From Methanobacterium sp. (GTDB taxonomy: Archaea > Methanobacteriota > Methanobacteria > Methanobacteriales > Methanobacteriaceae), in NCBI RefSeq assembly GCF_038562635.1, contig NZ_JBCFBO010000002.1, positions 372,001 to 436,000 of the forward strand: a stretch of DNA of 64,000 bases, written 5' to 3'. This document shows, in pieces, positions 24,405-33,643 of this stretch. Under the pieces are notes generated by a model, which saw only the letters and a program-made list of their open reading frames with translations, made no database searches and had not been told where the DNA came from. The translations under genes and the position numbers were made by a program. Position 1 is the stretch's first letter, and each line of letters starts with the position of its first letter.

Positions 24405-26507
24405 ATGGAAAAGATAAAAATAGCCCTGGCAGGAAATCCAAATGTTGGTAAAAGTACACTCTTCAACCAGTTAACTGGTATGAAACAGCACGTTGGTAAC
24501 TGGCCTGGCAAAACTGTAGAAAAAAAAGAAGGAAGCTTCAAATATAAAGGAAACGAATTCGATGTAATTGATCTTCCTGGAAATTACAGCCTTACTGCTT
24601 ACTCTGTTGAAGAAATAGTTTCAAGGGATTATATTGTTGATGAAAATCCAGATGTAATTGTTAATATTGTTGATGCTGCTAATTTAGAACGAAATCTATA
24701 TCTAACTGTACAAATGATGGAACTAGGAGCTAATTTAGTTCTTGCACTCAATATGAATAAATTTGCAGATGAAAAAGGCTTTAAAATAAATATCCATAAA
24801 TTATCCCAACTTTTAGGGATACCAGTTGTTAAAATTGAAGCTGTTGATAAAACAGGATTTAACGAACTGATGAAAAAAGTACTTGAAGTTTCAAAATCAC
24901 CCCATAATGTTTCAAGTAGAATAGAATACGGAAATGAAATTTCTGAACACGTGAATCAGCTTGAAAAAATTATAAATAAAAATGTTTCAACAATAAACGC
25001 TCCTTCAAGCTGGACAGCTCTTAAACTACTTGAAAACGATAAAGAAGTTGTAAAAAAGATTGAAGAAACCCAAAAAGGACCAAATGTTTTATCAGAGGTA
25101 AAAAAAATTCAGAAACATTTAAACGATGTCTTTGGTGATGATGTTGATGCAGCAGTTACCGATGCTAGATACGGTTTTATAGCAGGACTTATGCAGGAAT
25201 CAGTGCAAAAACCAAAGATAGACAAAGTAACCCGATCAGATTTAATAGATAGAGTAGTAACCAACAAATATCTAGGGATACCGATATTCCTGATTATAAT
25301 GTGGCTTACATTCCAGATAACATTCACTGCAGGCGCACCATTCCAGGATCTTATTGATTCATGGTTTGGCTGGCTTGGAGATACCATAAGTGCATATTTA
25401 GGCCCAGGATTTGTGACATCATTCATCGTTGACGGAATAATAGGTGGTGTAGGCGGTGTGGCCGTATTTATACCTATGATCTTCCTGCTGTTCCTGATAC
25501 TCGCCATACTGGAGGACAGTGGTTACCTGGCAAGAGCCGCATTTGTAATGGACAAATTAATGCATAAACTGGTTGGCCTGCATGGAAAATCATTTATACC
25601 CATGATACTTGGTTTTGGATGCTGTGTACCAGGCATCATGGCCACAAGGACCCTGGAAAATGAAAAGGATAGATTTTTAACCATGTTAATTGTTCCTTTC
25701 ATGTCCTGCAGTGCAAGATTACCTGTTTATGCACTTATTATAGCTGCATTTTTCACCGCATACCAAGGGTGGGTTTTATTTTCAATCTACATGCTGGGAA
25801 TAGTAGTAGCAATCATAATGGCATCCATATTTAAGAAAACATTATTTAAAGGAATGTCAGCACCTTTTGTTATGGAACTCCCACCATACAGACGACCAAC
25901 TGTCAAAGGTGCTCTACTCCACATGTGGGAACGGGGATATCTCTTTATAAGAAAAATGGGTACAATCATCCTTGCTCTATCCATCGTGATATGGGTACTC
26001 AGCAGTTTGCCTGTTGGTGTGGAATATGGTTCACAGGAAAGTATCACTGGACAAGTCGGTACCGCTATAGCCCCAGTATTTGCACCTCTTGGTTTTGGTG
26101 AATGGCAAGCATCTGTTGCAGTAATATTCGGTTTCCTCGCTAAGGAGGTGGTTGTAAGTACCTTTGGTACCATCTACGGTGTCGGTGAAGATTCACCCGG
26201 TGAACAGACATCAAACGAAGTATCCGGTGATAACGCGTCAACTGAAGCGACATCATCTCAAGAAGAAGCACCTGAAGAAGATGCAGGATTTATATCAGCC
26301 ATACAAAAATTATTCACTCCACTATCAGCGTATGCCTTCATGGCATTCGTACTGCTGTATATACCTTGTCTTGCAGTATTATCAGCGATAAGAAGGGAGA
26401 CCAATTCATGGAAATGGCCAGCTTTCTCTGCAGGGTACACTCTGGTGGTTGCATATGTAGTTTCATTCACCATATATCAGGGCGGATTACTGTTGGGATT
26501 TGGTTAA
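24405..26507 (+). CDS. feoB: Ferrous iron transporter B
   Basis: A 700-residue Fe(II) permease with an N-terminal G domain. G1 is GNPNVGKST (residues 10-18) and G3 is DLPG. The G4 position reads NMNKFADEKG, where most FeoB proteins have N-M-x-D, so the nucleotide-specificity Asp is replaced by Lys. The membrane part has the two gate regions (GFGCCVPGIMATRTLEN and FLAKEVVVSTFGTIYGV). A GGAGGG site precedes the ATG. It is probably cotranscribed with feoA from the iron-box promoter. A small Cys-containing ORF follows 24 nt later. Confidence 0.94.
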   Translation: MEKIKIALAGNPNVGKSTLFNQLTGMKQHVGNWPGKTVEKKEGSFKYKGNEFDVIDLPGNYSLTAYSVEEIVSRDYIVDENPDVIVNIVDAANLERNLYLTVQMMELGANLVLALNMNKFADEKGFKINIHKLSQLLGIPVVKIEAVDKTGFNELMKKVLEVSKSPHNVSSRIEYGNEISEHVNQLEKIINKNVSTINAPSSWTALKLLENDKEVVKKIEETQKGPNVLSEVKKIQKHLNDVFGDDVDAAVTDARYGFIAGLMQESVQKPKIDKVTRSDLIDRVVTNKYLGIPIFLIIMWLTFQITFTAGAPFQDLIDSWFGWLGDTISAYLGPGFVTSFIVDGIIGGVGGVAVFIPMIFLLFLILAILEDSGYLARAAFVMDKLMHKLVGLHGKSFIPMILGFGCCVPGIMATRTLENEKDRFLTMLIVPFMSCSARLPVYALIIAAFFTAYQGWVLFSIYMLGIVVAIIMASIFKKTLFKGMSAPFVMELPPYRRPTVKGALLHMWERGYLFIRKMGTIILALSIVIWVLSSLPVGVEYGSQESITGQVGTAIAPVFAPLGFGEWQASVAVIFGFLAKEVVVSTFGTIYGVGEDSPGEQTSNEVSGDNASTEATSSQEEAPEEDAGFISAIQKLFTPLSAYAFMAFVLLYIPCLAVLSAIRRETNSWKWPAFSAGYTLVVAYVVSFTIYQGGLLLGFG

Positions 26508-26531
26508 ACAGAATTTATTCGAGGAGTTAAA

Positions 26532-26660
26532 ATGACAACAAGATGCGGAATAAGAGGTATAAAAAGTATAGAAAAAACTCAAAATATTGAAGACAAAATG
26601 TACTGTTCTAAAAGCAGGAATAAAAAAACAAATAAAGGTGATATAAAGGCAGAAACCTAA
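26532..26660 (+). CDS. Small basic protein downstream of feoB, 42 aa
   Basis: An ORF of 42 codons begins 6 nt after a perfect GAGGAG ribosome site, 24 nt after the feoB stop. It starts M-T-T-R-C-G-I-R-G-I and has two cysteines, at positions 5 and 25, in an otherwise Lys-rich sequence. I recognise no family. The position is that of FeoC in bacterial feo operons, but the sequence is not a winged helix. The ribosome site and spacing argue that it is translated. Confidence 0.5.
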   Translation: MTTRCGIRGIKSIEKTQNIEDKMYCSKSRNKKTNKGDIKAET

Positions 26661-26905
26661 AGAAAAATATGAGTAAAACAGTTTAAGTTACATCAAACTG
26701 AATGAGCTGCAGTTTTTAAACAGAAGCGCATTTATAAATAATTGGCATGTATCTTATTTTTTTATTTTAATAAATATTTAATTTTAAAGTTACTTAATTA
26801 ATAAAAAGCAATTATATCATTAAAAATATTTTTTTAATGCTTTAGAAAAGCTAGATCTATCTTATATTAAAATCCAAAATTTTATAGGATAAATATAACC
26901 ATCTA

Positions 26906-26916
26906 TTCATATGGAA
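26906..26916. promoter_or_regulatory. Possible ArsR half-site over the arsR start codon
   Basis: TTCATATGGAA overlaps the ATG of the ArsR gene and shares the CATATG core of the palindrome before the metal-pump gene. A TATA-like TTTTATA at 26880-26886 puts the transcript start close to the ATG, so the gene is probably leaderless and may be autoregulated. Confidence 0.4.
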
Positions 26917-27270
26917 GAGAAAGATACATGTGAAATTGTATGCGTGCACGAAGACAATGTTAAAGAAATAAAATCCAAAATGCTTGAAGACGAACTTCTC
27001 TTTGAAGTTTCTGATAATTTCAAGATATTTGGAGATTCAACCAGACTTAAAATACTGTACGCGTTATCTAAAAAGGATCTCTGTGTCTGTGATTTAGCCG
27101 CAGTACTTGATATGAGTCAATCCGCTATTTCACATCAGCTTCGGGTTTTAAGAAGTAAAAATTTAGTTAAATTCAGAAGAAAAGGTAAAATGGCCTATTA
27201 TTTCCTTGCAGATGACCATGTCGTTTCAATGATCGAGCTTGGAGTAGAACATACCCAAGAAAAGCTTTAA
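26911..27270 (+). CDS. ArsR/SmtB family metal-sensing regulator
   Basis: A 119-residue winged-helix repressor that should leave DNA when it binds metal. Residues 40-105 form the helix-turn-helix: FKIFGDSTRLKILYAL, DLAAVLDMSQSAISHQLRVLRSKNLV, then the wing FRRKGKMAYYFL. KDLCVCDLA is the CadC/ArsR-type metal site in the third helix, and Cys residues in the N-terminal CEIVCVHED could complete a cadmium/lead/zinc site. The next gene is a Cys/His-rich metal-exporting ATPase with a CATATGAA palindrome in its promoter, the likely target. Confidence 0.9.
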   Translation: MEEKDTCEIVCVHEDNVKEIKSKMLEDELLFEVSDNFKIFGDSTRLKILYALSKKDLCVCDLAAVLDMSQSAISHQLRVLRSKNLVKFRRKGKMAYYFLADDHVVSMIELGVEHTQEKL

Positions 27271-27601
27271 ACCCTCTTAAAACAACTTTCAAGTTTTTAT
27301 AATATTCCAAATTAAGTTCTATTTTTAATCATGAATTTGATCTTTATTTTTAATTTAAAGAATTTAATAGATCTATATTAGAAATATAAGTATAAAATGC
27401 GATTTAATGAATATAAAAATTGGTATTAAACTTCATAAATAGATAAACACATTGCAATTAACTTTAATTTATTATAAAGTTACATAACTACTTTTTTTAT
27501 TTTAAAACGTTTTAAGCGCAAAATATATATACTCATATGAACATCAATTCATATGATGATATGTTTACAAGATCAATTGTAGTCATGATGGAGATTTAAA
27601 A
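27271..27601. other. Intergenic region with promoter of the metal ATPase
   Basis: A+T-rich DNA between arsR and the P-type ATPase. A TATA-like AAATATATAT (about 27521) is followed directly by the inverted repeat at 27534-27555. A further CATAT-like element (GATGATATG) follows. Otherwise I see no gene. Confidence 0.45.
27534..27555. promoter_or_regulatory. Inverted repeat, likely ArsR operator
   Basis: CATATGAA-CATCAA-TTCATATG: perfect 8-bp arms with a 6-bp spacer, 46 bp before the ATPase start and just downstream of a TATA-like element. Its CATATG core recurs at the start of the arsR gene. Confidence 0.65.
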
Positions 27602-29944
27602 ATGCATGATAAAGAAATAATTTCCTGTCGAGATGACCCATACAGTGAAAACTCATCTGAAAATAAAGAAAAACAGGATAATTGCCAAATAAAAAAAATA
27701 GAAAATCACTGCGGCAGTGCTGAAAACTCAGCCCACAGCAGAAAAGAATCAACCTGTGAAGAATCAGATAATTCATGTGGCTGCGGCTGCAGCGAAGTTT
27801 CAAACGAGAATGAAAAGAACCATAACCACAATCAACACAGAGAACACTACGATTGTGATGAGCACTCTGGCCATAATAAAAAAGAAACAAATAATTCATG
27901 CAGCTGCGGCTGTGAAGATACAGATGAAAAAGGGCACGAAACATGTGAAATAGAAAGTACATCCCATACATGCGGATGTGGTTGCAGTGAAGGATTACTC
28001 GAAGAAAGAGAGCCTTTATGGACCCGGAAAAACCTCTTTGTTATGATTACATCAGCTGTACTGCTGCCTGTTGGGTTGTACTTCAACTACTTTACAGGGC
28101 AGGAAATAGTATCTGAAATCCTGTTTCTGGCAGTTATAGCATTATCAGGTTATGAAATAATTAAAAGCGGAATTATGGGTCTTTTAAAAGGTAATTTCAG
28201 CATGAATCTTTTAATGACAATTGCAGTTGTAGTTTCCTTTGCAATAGGATCCGGTGCAGAAGGAGCAGTTATTATATTTTTGTTCTATATCGCCGAGTTT
28301 TTAGAAGGTTATGCTGGAAATAGAGCACGTAAATCCATAGAAAGTTTATTAAAACTAGCTCCAGATACATCTACTGTTAAAATAAATGGTAAAAATGTTG
28401 TATTAAATGTAAATGAAGTAAAAGTGAATGATATCCTTGTTGTAAAGCCTGGTGAGAAAATTTCATTAGATGGAATCGTGACCAAGGGAGTATCCACAGT
28501 AGACCAGGCAGCAATTACTGGAGAAAGCATACCTGTCAATAAAACTGAAGGAGATACTGTTTTTGGAGCTACTTTAAATGGAGAAGGATATTTAGAAATT
28601 AAAGTAACCAAAAAATCAGACGAAACAGTGCTTTCAAAGATTATAAACCTCATAAAAGAGTCACAGAAGAAAAAATCCAATACTGAATCTTTTATTGAAA
28701 GATTTGCAAAATATTATACTCCTGCAGTTGTATTGATTGCAGCTGCAATAGCAACGGTGCCGCCGCTCCTATTTGGACAGCCATTATATACATGGATTTA
28801 TAGAGCATTAGTTCTCCTGGTAATTTCATGTCCATGCGCATTTTTATTATCTACTCCTGTAGCTATGGTTTCAGGGATAACTGCAAGTACAAGAAATGGT
28901 GTACTGATTAAAGGTTCTAAATACATTGAAGAAATGAAAAACATTAGTACCATAGTCTTTGATAAAACAGGTACCCTTACAGAAGGAAAATTAGAAGTGA
29001 CCGATATTTTAACCCTGAATAATTATTCTAATAATGAAATTCTTCAAATAGCAGGTTCACTGGAATCTAGATCTAAACATCCCCTTGCAGAAGCAGTTAT
29101 AAACTATGTTGAAGAATCAGATATGGACTTTAAAGAAGTTAAAGACTTTAAATCAATTACTGGAAACGGTGTTAAAGGCCGTATAGATGGAAAAATGTTT
29201 TATATTGGTAAAAAAAGTCTCTTTAAAGATAATCCAGAGTTTCCTGAAGAATTAATAAACAAACTTCAAAATGAGGGTAAAACCACCATAATTCTTGGAA
29301 ATGATAATCACATACTTGCTGTAATAGGGTTAATGGATAGAATAAGAGACCTTTCAAAAAGTACCATTGCCGGACTTAAAGAAAGAAGTATTAAAACTGT
29401 CATGCTTACTGGAGATAATGAATGTACTGCAAAAGCCGTATCAGCCAAAATAGGAATTGATAAGTATTATAGTGGGCTTTTACCTGAAGATAAAGTCAAA
29501 ATAATTGATGAACTGCTTGATAAAGGCGAATGTATTGCAATGATTGGAGATGGTGTAAACGACGCCCCTGCACTTGCAAGGGCCAATGTAGGTATCGCTA
29601 TGGGTGCTGCAGGATCAGACGTAGCAATAGAAACAGCCGATATAGCATTAATGCAGGATGACATCTCAAAAATCAATTATCTCATGGACTTAAGTAGAAA
29701 AACCATGTCTGTAGTTAAACAAAACGTTTCAGCAGCTCTTTTAATCCAACTGGCACTTGCAGCACTTGCAGTATTTGGGTTTGTATCTCTATGGGTGGCA
29801 GTTACCTTTGGAGATGTGGGTTTAACACTTGCTGTTATCTTGAATGCGCTGCAAATAGGAATTAAAAATAAGAATGATGCTATTTATGAAAATAAAAGAC
29901 ATGACCTCAATATAGATTACCCTAATCTTAAATTGAAAGGTTAA
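27602..29944 (+). CDS. Heavy-metal P-type ATPase (Zn/Cd/Pb type) with Cys/His-rich N-terminus
   Basis: A 780-residue P1B metal exporter. The core has TGES (307-310), CPC in helix 6 (410-412), DKTGTLT with D454, and GDGVNDAPAL. DVGLTLAVILNALQ in the last helix carries the Asp typical of the Zn/Cd/Pb class. In place of a normal HMA domain it has about 130 residues rich in Cys and His, with three C-x-C-x-C motifs (CGCGC at 59-63, CSCGC at 100-104, CGCGC at 124-128) separated by His-rich stretches. An ArsR gene lies upstream, with its operator between. It should export soft divalent metals from the cytoplasm. Confidence 0.92.
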   Translation: MHDKEIISCRDDPYSENSSENKEKQDNCQIKKIENHCGSAENSAHSRKESTCEESDNSCGCGCSEVSNENEKNHNHNQHREHYDCDEHSGHNKKETNNSCSCGCEDTDEKGHETCEIESTSHTCGCGCSEGLLEEREPLWTRKNLFVMITSAVLLPVGLYFNYFTGQEIVSEILFLAVIALSGYEIIKSGIMGLLKGNFSMNLLMTIAVVVSFAIGSGAEGAVIIFLFYIAEFLEGYAGNRARKSIESLLKLAPDTSTVKINGKNVVLNVNEVKVNDILVVKPGEKISLDGIVTKGVSTVDQAAITGESIPVNKTEGDTVFGATLNGEGYLEIKVTKKSDETVLSKIINLIKESQKKKSNTESFIERFAKYYTPAVVLIAAAIATVPPLLFGQPLYTWIYRALVLLVISCPCAFLLSTPVAMVSGITASTRNGVLIKGSKYIEEMKNISTIVFDKTGTLTEGKLEVTDILTLNNYSNNEILQIAGSLESRSKHPLAEAVINYVEESDMDFKEVKDFKSITGNGVKGRIDGKMFYIGKKSLFKDNPEFPEELINKLQNEGKTTIILGNDNHILAVIGLMDRIRDLSKSTIAGLKERSIKTVMLTGDNECTAKAVSAKIGIDKYYSGLLPEDKVKIIDELLDKGECIAMIGDGVNDAPALARANVGIAMGAAGSDVAIETADIALMQDDISKINYLMDLSRKTMSVVKQNVSAALLIQLALAALAVFGFVSLWVAVTFGDVGLTLAVILNALQIGIKNKNDAIYENKRHDLNIDYPNLKLKG

Positions 29945-30492
29945 AATTGATATTTAACTAAAAATATCCTTTTTTCTTTTTTAAATTCAGGTTATTATTA
30001 AATTTTATTCTTTATTTTAATGGATGTATTTTAAGTACTCCAAAATTTGCTTAAAATTGTTTAAAAATAGGAATTAAATATTTTTTTAAGAATACTTATC
30101 TTCTGGAAAATTCTCGCAATTTTTATACATTTCATTTCTTATTAAAAAACAGTACCTCAATTAAAAATTTAAAAGCTCCAAATAATTAAATTATTCAAAT
30201 TAAGTTTATTATTAATCAAAAAAGCTTTAAAGTATCTTTAAAGATCAAAAAAAGTCAAATTAATTTTATATATAGTCAAATAAGCTTGAACATGCCTTTA
30301 AATACGATGATGACCATTATAGTATTGTTAATAAGTATCTAAAATGAGTTATGACATAAATAATGCTTGCATTAAGGAACAAATAGTTCAATAATGGCCA
30401 AATGTTAAGTTATAACTCCAAATACATAAAAACAACCAATTAAGCTAGAAATAAGTTTAAAAATTAAAAATATATGTAATACAGGCGATAAT
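29945..30492. other. Long A+T-rich intergenic region upstream of cfbA
   Basis: No ORF. It has small symmetries near 30360-30400 (AATGC-TT-GCATT; GAAC-AAATA-GTTC) and a direct repeat TCTTTAAAG/CTTTAAAG near 30225. These may be regulator sites for cfbA, whose promoter should lie here. Nothing resembles a known riboswitch. Confidence 0.3.
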
Positions 30493-30942
30493 ATGCATGC
30501 AAATCTAGATTCAAACGATAGTGAAATAGGCATTTTACTTGTTGGACATGGAAGCAGTTTACCCTATGGACAGGAAGTTCTCCATAAACTGGCAGAAGAA
30601 TATAGAAAAAATTCAGATTACCCAGTTGAAGTAGGATTCATGAATATAGCAGAACCATCAATAGCTGCTGCAGTTGATACCCTTAAAAAAAAGCAGGTGG
30701 AGAAAATAATCATTGTACCTGCATTTATAGCACATGGAATCCATACAAAGCAAGATATTGAATACGTTCTCCGCTTAAGAGATGATAAACGGCCATCAAA
30801 AATCCATAATTTTGATGAAAGTGAAAGAATTGATTTCGATGGGGAAATTATTTATACTGAACCATTTGGTGCTGATTCAAGGATCGTAGAAATAGTTGAA
30901 GAAAAGGTGAATAACTCAATTAAACCACTTGAAAAAGTTTAA
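30493..30942 (+). CDS. cfbA: Sirohydrochlorin nickelo/cobaltochelatase
   Basis: A small CbiX-type chelatase (149 aa) that inserts Ni into sirohydrochlorin, the first committed step to coenzyme F430, and can insert Co for cobamides. The metal-site histidines are H19 in LLVGHGSSLP and H81/H84 in AFIAHGIHTKQDI. GFMNIAEPSI is conserved. The half-size means it works as a homodimer. Another F430 gene (cfbE) and hemC lie at 40-43 kb, so tetrapyrrole genes are spread through the window. It stands between two metal ATPase genes. Confidence 0.9.
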   Translation: MHANLDSNDSEIGILLVGHGSSLPYGQEVLHKLAEEYRKNSDYPVEVGFMNIAEPSIAAAVDTLKKKQVEKIIIVPAFIAHGIHTKQDIEYVLRLRDDKRPSKIHNFDESERIDFDGEIIYTEPFGADSRIVEIVEEKVNNSIKPLEKV

Positions 30943-31007
30943 AAAATTATATCATAATTTTAAAGTTTTTAACAAATTCCATAACTTTATGTGTATCTGT
31001 GGTAAAA

Positions 31008-32933
31008 ATGGAGAAAATTATCGACTTCAAAAGATTTAAAAACGATCCTGAATATCGGACAATTATTTTAACTGTAATTTCAGGAATATTTCTTTTAATC
31101 AGCTGGTTGGGATTGCTAAAAGATGTTTTACCCTTTGATCCTGCCATAATAAGCATTGTAATCAGCGGTACCCCCATACTACTTGAAGCAGCAGAAGGAT
31201 TAATCACCAGATTTGATTTAAAGGCAAATGTTCTGGTGAGCATTGCTCTCATTGCATCAGCTGCAATTGGCGAATACTTTGCAGCTGCAGAAATTGCAGT
31301 TATTATGATGATTGGAGAAATACTTGAAGATAGAACTGTTAGAAAATCACAGGAAAGTGTTAAAAAACTTATTCAGCTGACTCCACAGACAGCACGGATA
31401 AAGAGCTCTGCCGGAGAGAAAGAAATTTCTATTGAACAGGTAAAAATTGGAGATATTATCCTCGTCAGACCTGGAGAATCAATCCCTGTAGACGGAATTA
31501 TAATAAAAGGACATACATCCATAAATCAATCCATTATTACAGGAGAATCAATGCCTGTTGACAAAACTGTGGGTGATGAAGCCTTTGTTGGTACATTAAA
31601 CCATTTAGGGGCTATTGAAATAAAAGCAACCAAAGTTGGTGGAGATACTTCTCTTGCAAAATTGATAAGGCTTGTTAAAGAATCAGAAGATAAAAAAGCA
31701 CCGGTTGTTAGAATTACGGATAGAGTAGCCACAGTAATTGTACCGCTTGCAGTGCTCGCATCTATAGTTACCTACTTACTGACCAGAGATATCACGCGGC
31801 TGGTCACAATTCTTGTTGTATTCTGCCCTTGTGCACTGGTACTTGCAACTCCAACAGCAATCATGGCAGGCATAGGCAATGCATCACGTAAAGGAATTTT
31901 AATTAAAAGCGGTGAAGCATTGGAAAATGCAGGAAGAATTGATACAATTGCATTTGATAAAACAGGTACAGTTACAAGCGGTAATCCAGAAGTAATCGAT
32001 ATTATTTCACTAAATAACAGATACGATGAAGATACTGTTCTATCACTGGCATCAGCAGCAGAAAAATTTTCAGAACATCCATTAGGTAAAGCAGTTTACG
32101 TAAAGGCAAAAGAAATGTCACTAAATATAGCTGAACCTCAAAAATTTAAAATAATACTAGGTAAAGGAGTTATGGCTTTAATAAATGGTAAAAATGTCAT
32201 GGTCGGAAACCAAAAGATGATTGAAACAACTGAGGAACAGTCCCAGTTTATTAAATCCTATGAAAACCAGGGAAAAACTGTTTTGATAGTTGAAGTAGAA
32301 GATTCAGTAATTGGGCTGATAACTGTTGCAGATAAAATAAAAAATAAATCCATGGAAACAATACAGCAGCTCAAAGAGATGGGTATAAATAAAATTCTAC
32401 TGATTACCGGAGATAATAAAAATGTCGCGCATTCAATTGCAAAACAGGTGGGTATAAATGATATTTACGCTGAACAGCTCCCTGAGGGTAAAGTGCACGT
32501 AATTGAGGATCAATTAAAAAATAACAATAAGATTTGTATGGTTGGTGATGGAATCAACGATGCCCCTGCTCTAGCCATATCCAATGTAAGCGTGGCAATG
32601 GGCGCACTTGGTGCTGATGTCGCCATAGAAACTGCAGACATTTCATTAATGTCAGATGATATAAGCAAAATTCCAGAATTAATCGACCTTTCAAAGAAAG
32701 TTATGGGCACAATAAATATAAATATAGCAGCGCCCATCTTAATCAACTTTGCAGCCATCATGCTTGCTGCATTTGGAATTATTGGACCTGTAGCTGGTGC
32801 TTTAATCCATAATTTGGGGTCGGTACTGGTAGTAGCTAATTCATCAAGATTGATAAAATACCGCATGAATCATAGCCCCCCGAAAAAAATTAAAAATTTA
32901 AATATGCATTATCCTCTTAAAACTGAAAGATAA
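31008..32933 (+). CDS. Heavy-metal translocating P-type ATPase
   Basis: A P1B-type ATPase of about 641 aa without any N-terminal metal-binding domain. It has TGESMPVDK, the helix-6 CPC in VFCPCALVLATPTA, DKTGTVTSG and GDGINDAPAL. The last helix reads HNLGSVLVVANSSRL, unlike the D-x-G pattern of the other pump, so the metal may differ. It begins about 65 bp after cfbA on the same strand and could supply or balance Ni/Co for the chelatase, but an export role for Zn, Cd or Fe is equally possible. GTG 30999 is an alternative start; no strong ribosome site. Confidence 0.88.
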   Translation: MEKIIDFKRFKNDPEYRTIILTVISGIFLLISWLGLLKDVLPFDPAIISIVISGTPILLEAAEGLITRFDLKANVLVSIALIASAAIGEYFAAAEIAVIMMIGEILEDRTVRKSQESVKKLIQLTPQTARIKSSAGEKEISIEQVKIGDIILVRPGESIPVDGIIIKGHTSINQSIITGESMPVDKTVGDEAFVGTLNHLGAIEIKATKVGGDTSLAKLIRLVKESEDKKAPVVRITDRVATVIVPLAVLASIVTYLLTRDITRLVTILVVFCPCALVLATPTAIMAGIGNASRKGILIKSGEALENAGRIDTIAFDKTGTVTSGNPEVIDIISLNNRYDEDTVLSLASAAEKFSEHPLGKAVYVKAKEMSLNIAEPQKFKIILGKGVMALINGKNVMVGNQKMIETTEEQSQFIKSYENQGKTVLIVEVEDSVIGLITVADKIKNKSMETIQQLKEMGINKILLITGDNKNVAHSIAKQVGINDIYAEQLPEGKVHVIEDQLKNNNKICMVGDGINDAPALAISNVSVAMGALGADVAIETADISLMSDDISKIPELIDLSKKVMGTININIAAPILINFAAIMLAAFGIIGPVAGALIHNLGSVLVVANSSRLIKYRMNHSPPKKIKNLNMHYPLKTER

Positions 32934-32999
32934 AGTTTTAATAATTGTTTAAGGCACAGATTATATTCTTTTTTTGTAGAATTCCAAAAAAGCAGCAAA

Positions 33000-33053
33000 C
33001 TTTATATACAATGAAAGATTTAGGTATACCTAACAATATTTAGGTGTACCTAA
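33000..33053 (+). promoter_or_regulatory. Iron-type promoter with paired DtxR-like boxes
   Basis: TATA-like CTTTATATAC (33000-33009) is followed by TTAGGTATACCTAA (33020-33033) and TTAGGTGTACCTAA (33040-33053), both perfect or near-perfect palindromes 20 bp apart. It drives the three small genes at 33.2-34.0 kb and is almost the same as the ORF-less promoter at 18.8 kb. Confidence 0.75.
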
Positions 33054-33210
33054 AAAAATTAAGAAAAATGTAATTTAAAAAGTTACTTTAAACTAAAATA
33101 AAGTGAATTAAATCTATTTAAGCTGCGTAAAAGACTTAAAACAGATAAACTTCGTTAAACAAAAAATCCGAAGGATTATAAAAATAAATCAATAAACTGG
33201 AGGCCATTTT

Positions 33211-33399
33211 ATGCAATGCAAACTTTGCGGATGCATTTTTGATGAAACCAAAAAACCCGAAACCTGTAAACACTGTATAGGATCAAGTTGTAATAAAATT
33301 AAATGTCCCAACTGCGGATATGAAGTTTTACCTGAGTTTAAAATAGAATCCAAACTTGTAAACTTCTTAAAAAGGAGAATTAAAAGTGAGAATAAGTGA
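33211..33399 (+). CDS. Small zinc-ribbon protein
   Basis: A 62-residue protein with several metal-type cysteines: CKLCGCIF near the start, TCKHCIGSSC in the middle and KCPNCGYEVLP at residues 34-44. The last is a rubredoxin/zinc-ribbon knuckle. GGAGG precedes the ATG. It is the first gene after a pair of iron boxes, and its end overlaps the next gene. A role as an iron-linked metal-binding or electron-transfer protein is inferred. Confidence 0.75.
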   Translation: MQCKLCGCIFDETKKPETCKHCIGSSCNKIKCPNCGYEVLPEFKIESKLVNFLKRRIKSENK

Positions 33400-33643
33400 A
33401 CCTGCAGAGAAAACACTGCAAAAGCTGTGGATATACTGGGTATACCTTGAAGGAAGCAGTAATGTACAAAAAGAACTGTATGATGAAACCGTAATTAAAG
33501 AACTTGAAAATCTAAAATTGATAGAACCCGAAAGCAATAAAATCTATTTAACTCCAGAAGGCTTTGAAGAATCCAGAAAAATAATAAAAAGATGTAAATT
33601 GTCTGAAAAATCAGAAAAATTGATTCATGAGGTTTTACTGTGA
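33386..33643 (+). CDS. Small winged-helix protein, FeoC/DtxR-like
   Basis: An 85-residue protein starting at GTG, with AAAGGAG upstream inside the preceding gene. The sequence SEPAEKTLQKLWIYWVYLEGSS, then ELENLKLIEPESNKIYLTPEGFEESRKIIKR, looks like the helix-turn-helix plus wing of a DtxR N-terminal domain. The metal-binding and dimer domains of a full DtxR are absent. In an iron-box operon beside FeoA-like genes it is probably a FeoC-like accessory or small regulator. Confidence 0.65.
   Translation: MRISEPAEKTLQKLWIYWVYLEGSSNVQKELYDETVIKELENLKLIEPESNKIYLTPEGFEESRKIIKRCKLSEKSEKLIHEVLL

Noticed and set aside
27573..27971. Minus-strand ORF opposite the Cys/His-rich N-terminus of the metal ATPase
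   Set aside because: A shadow of the biased codons in the Cys/His-rich coding region; the plus-strand gene has the motifs and regulation.
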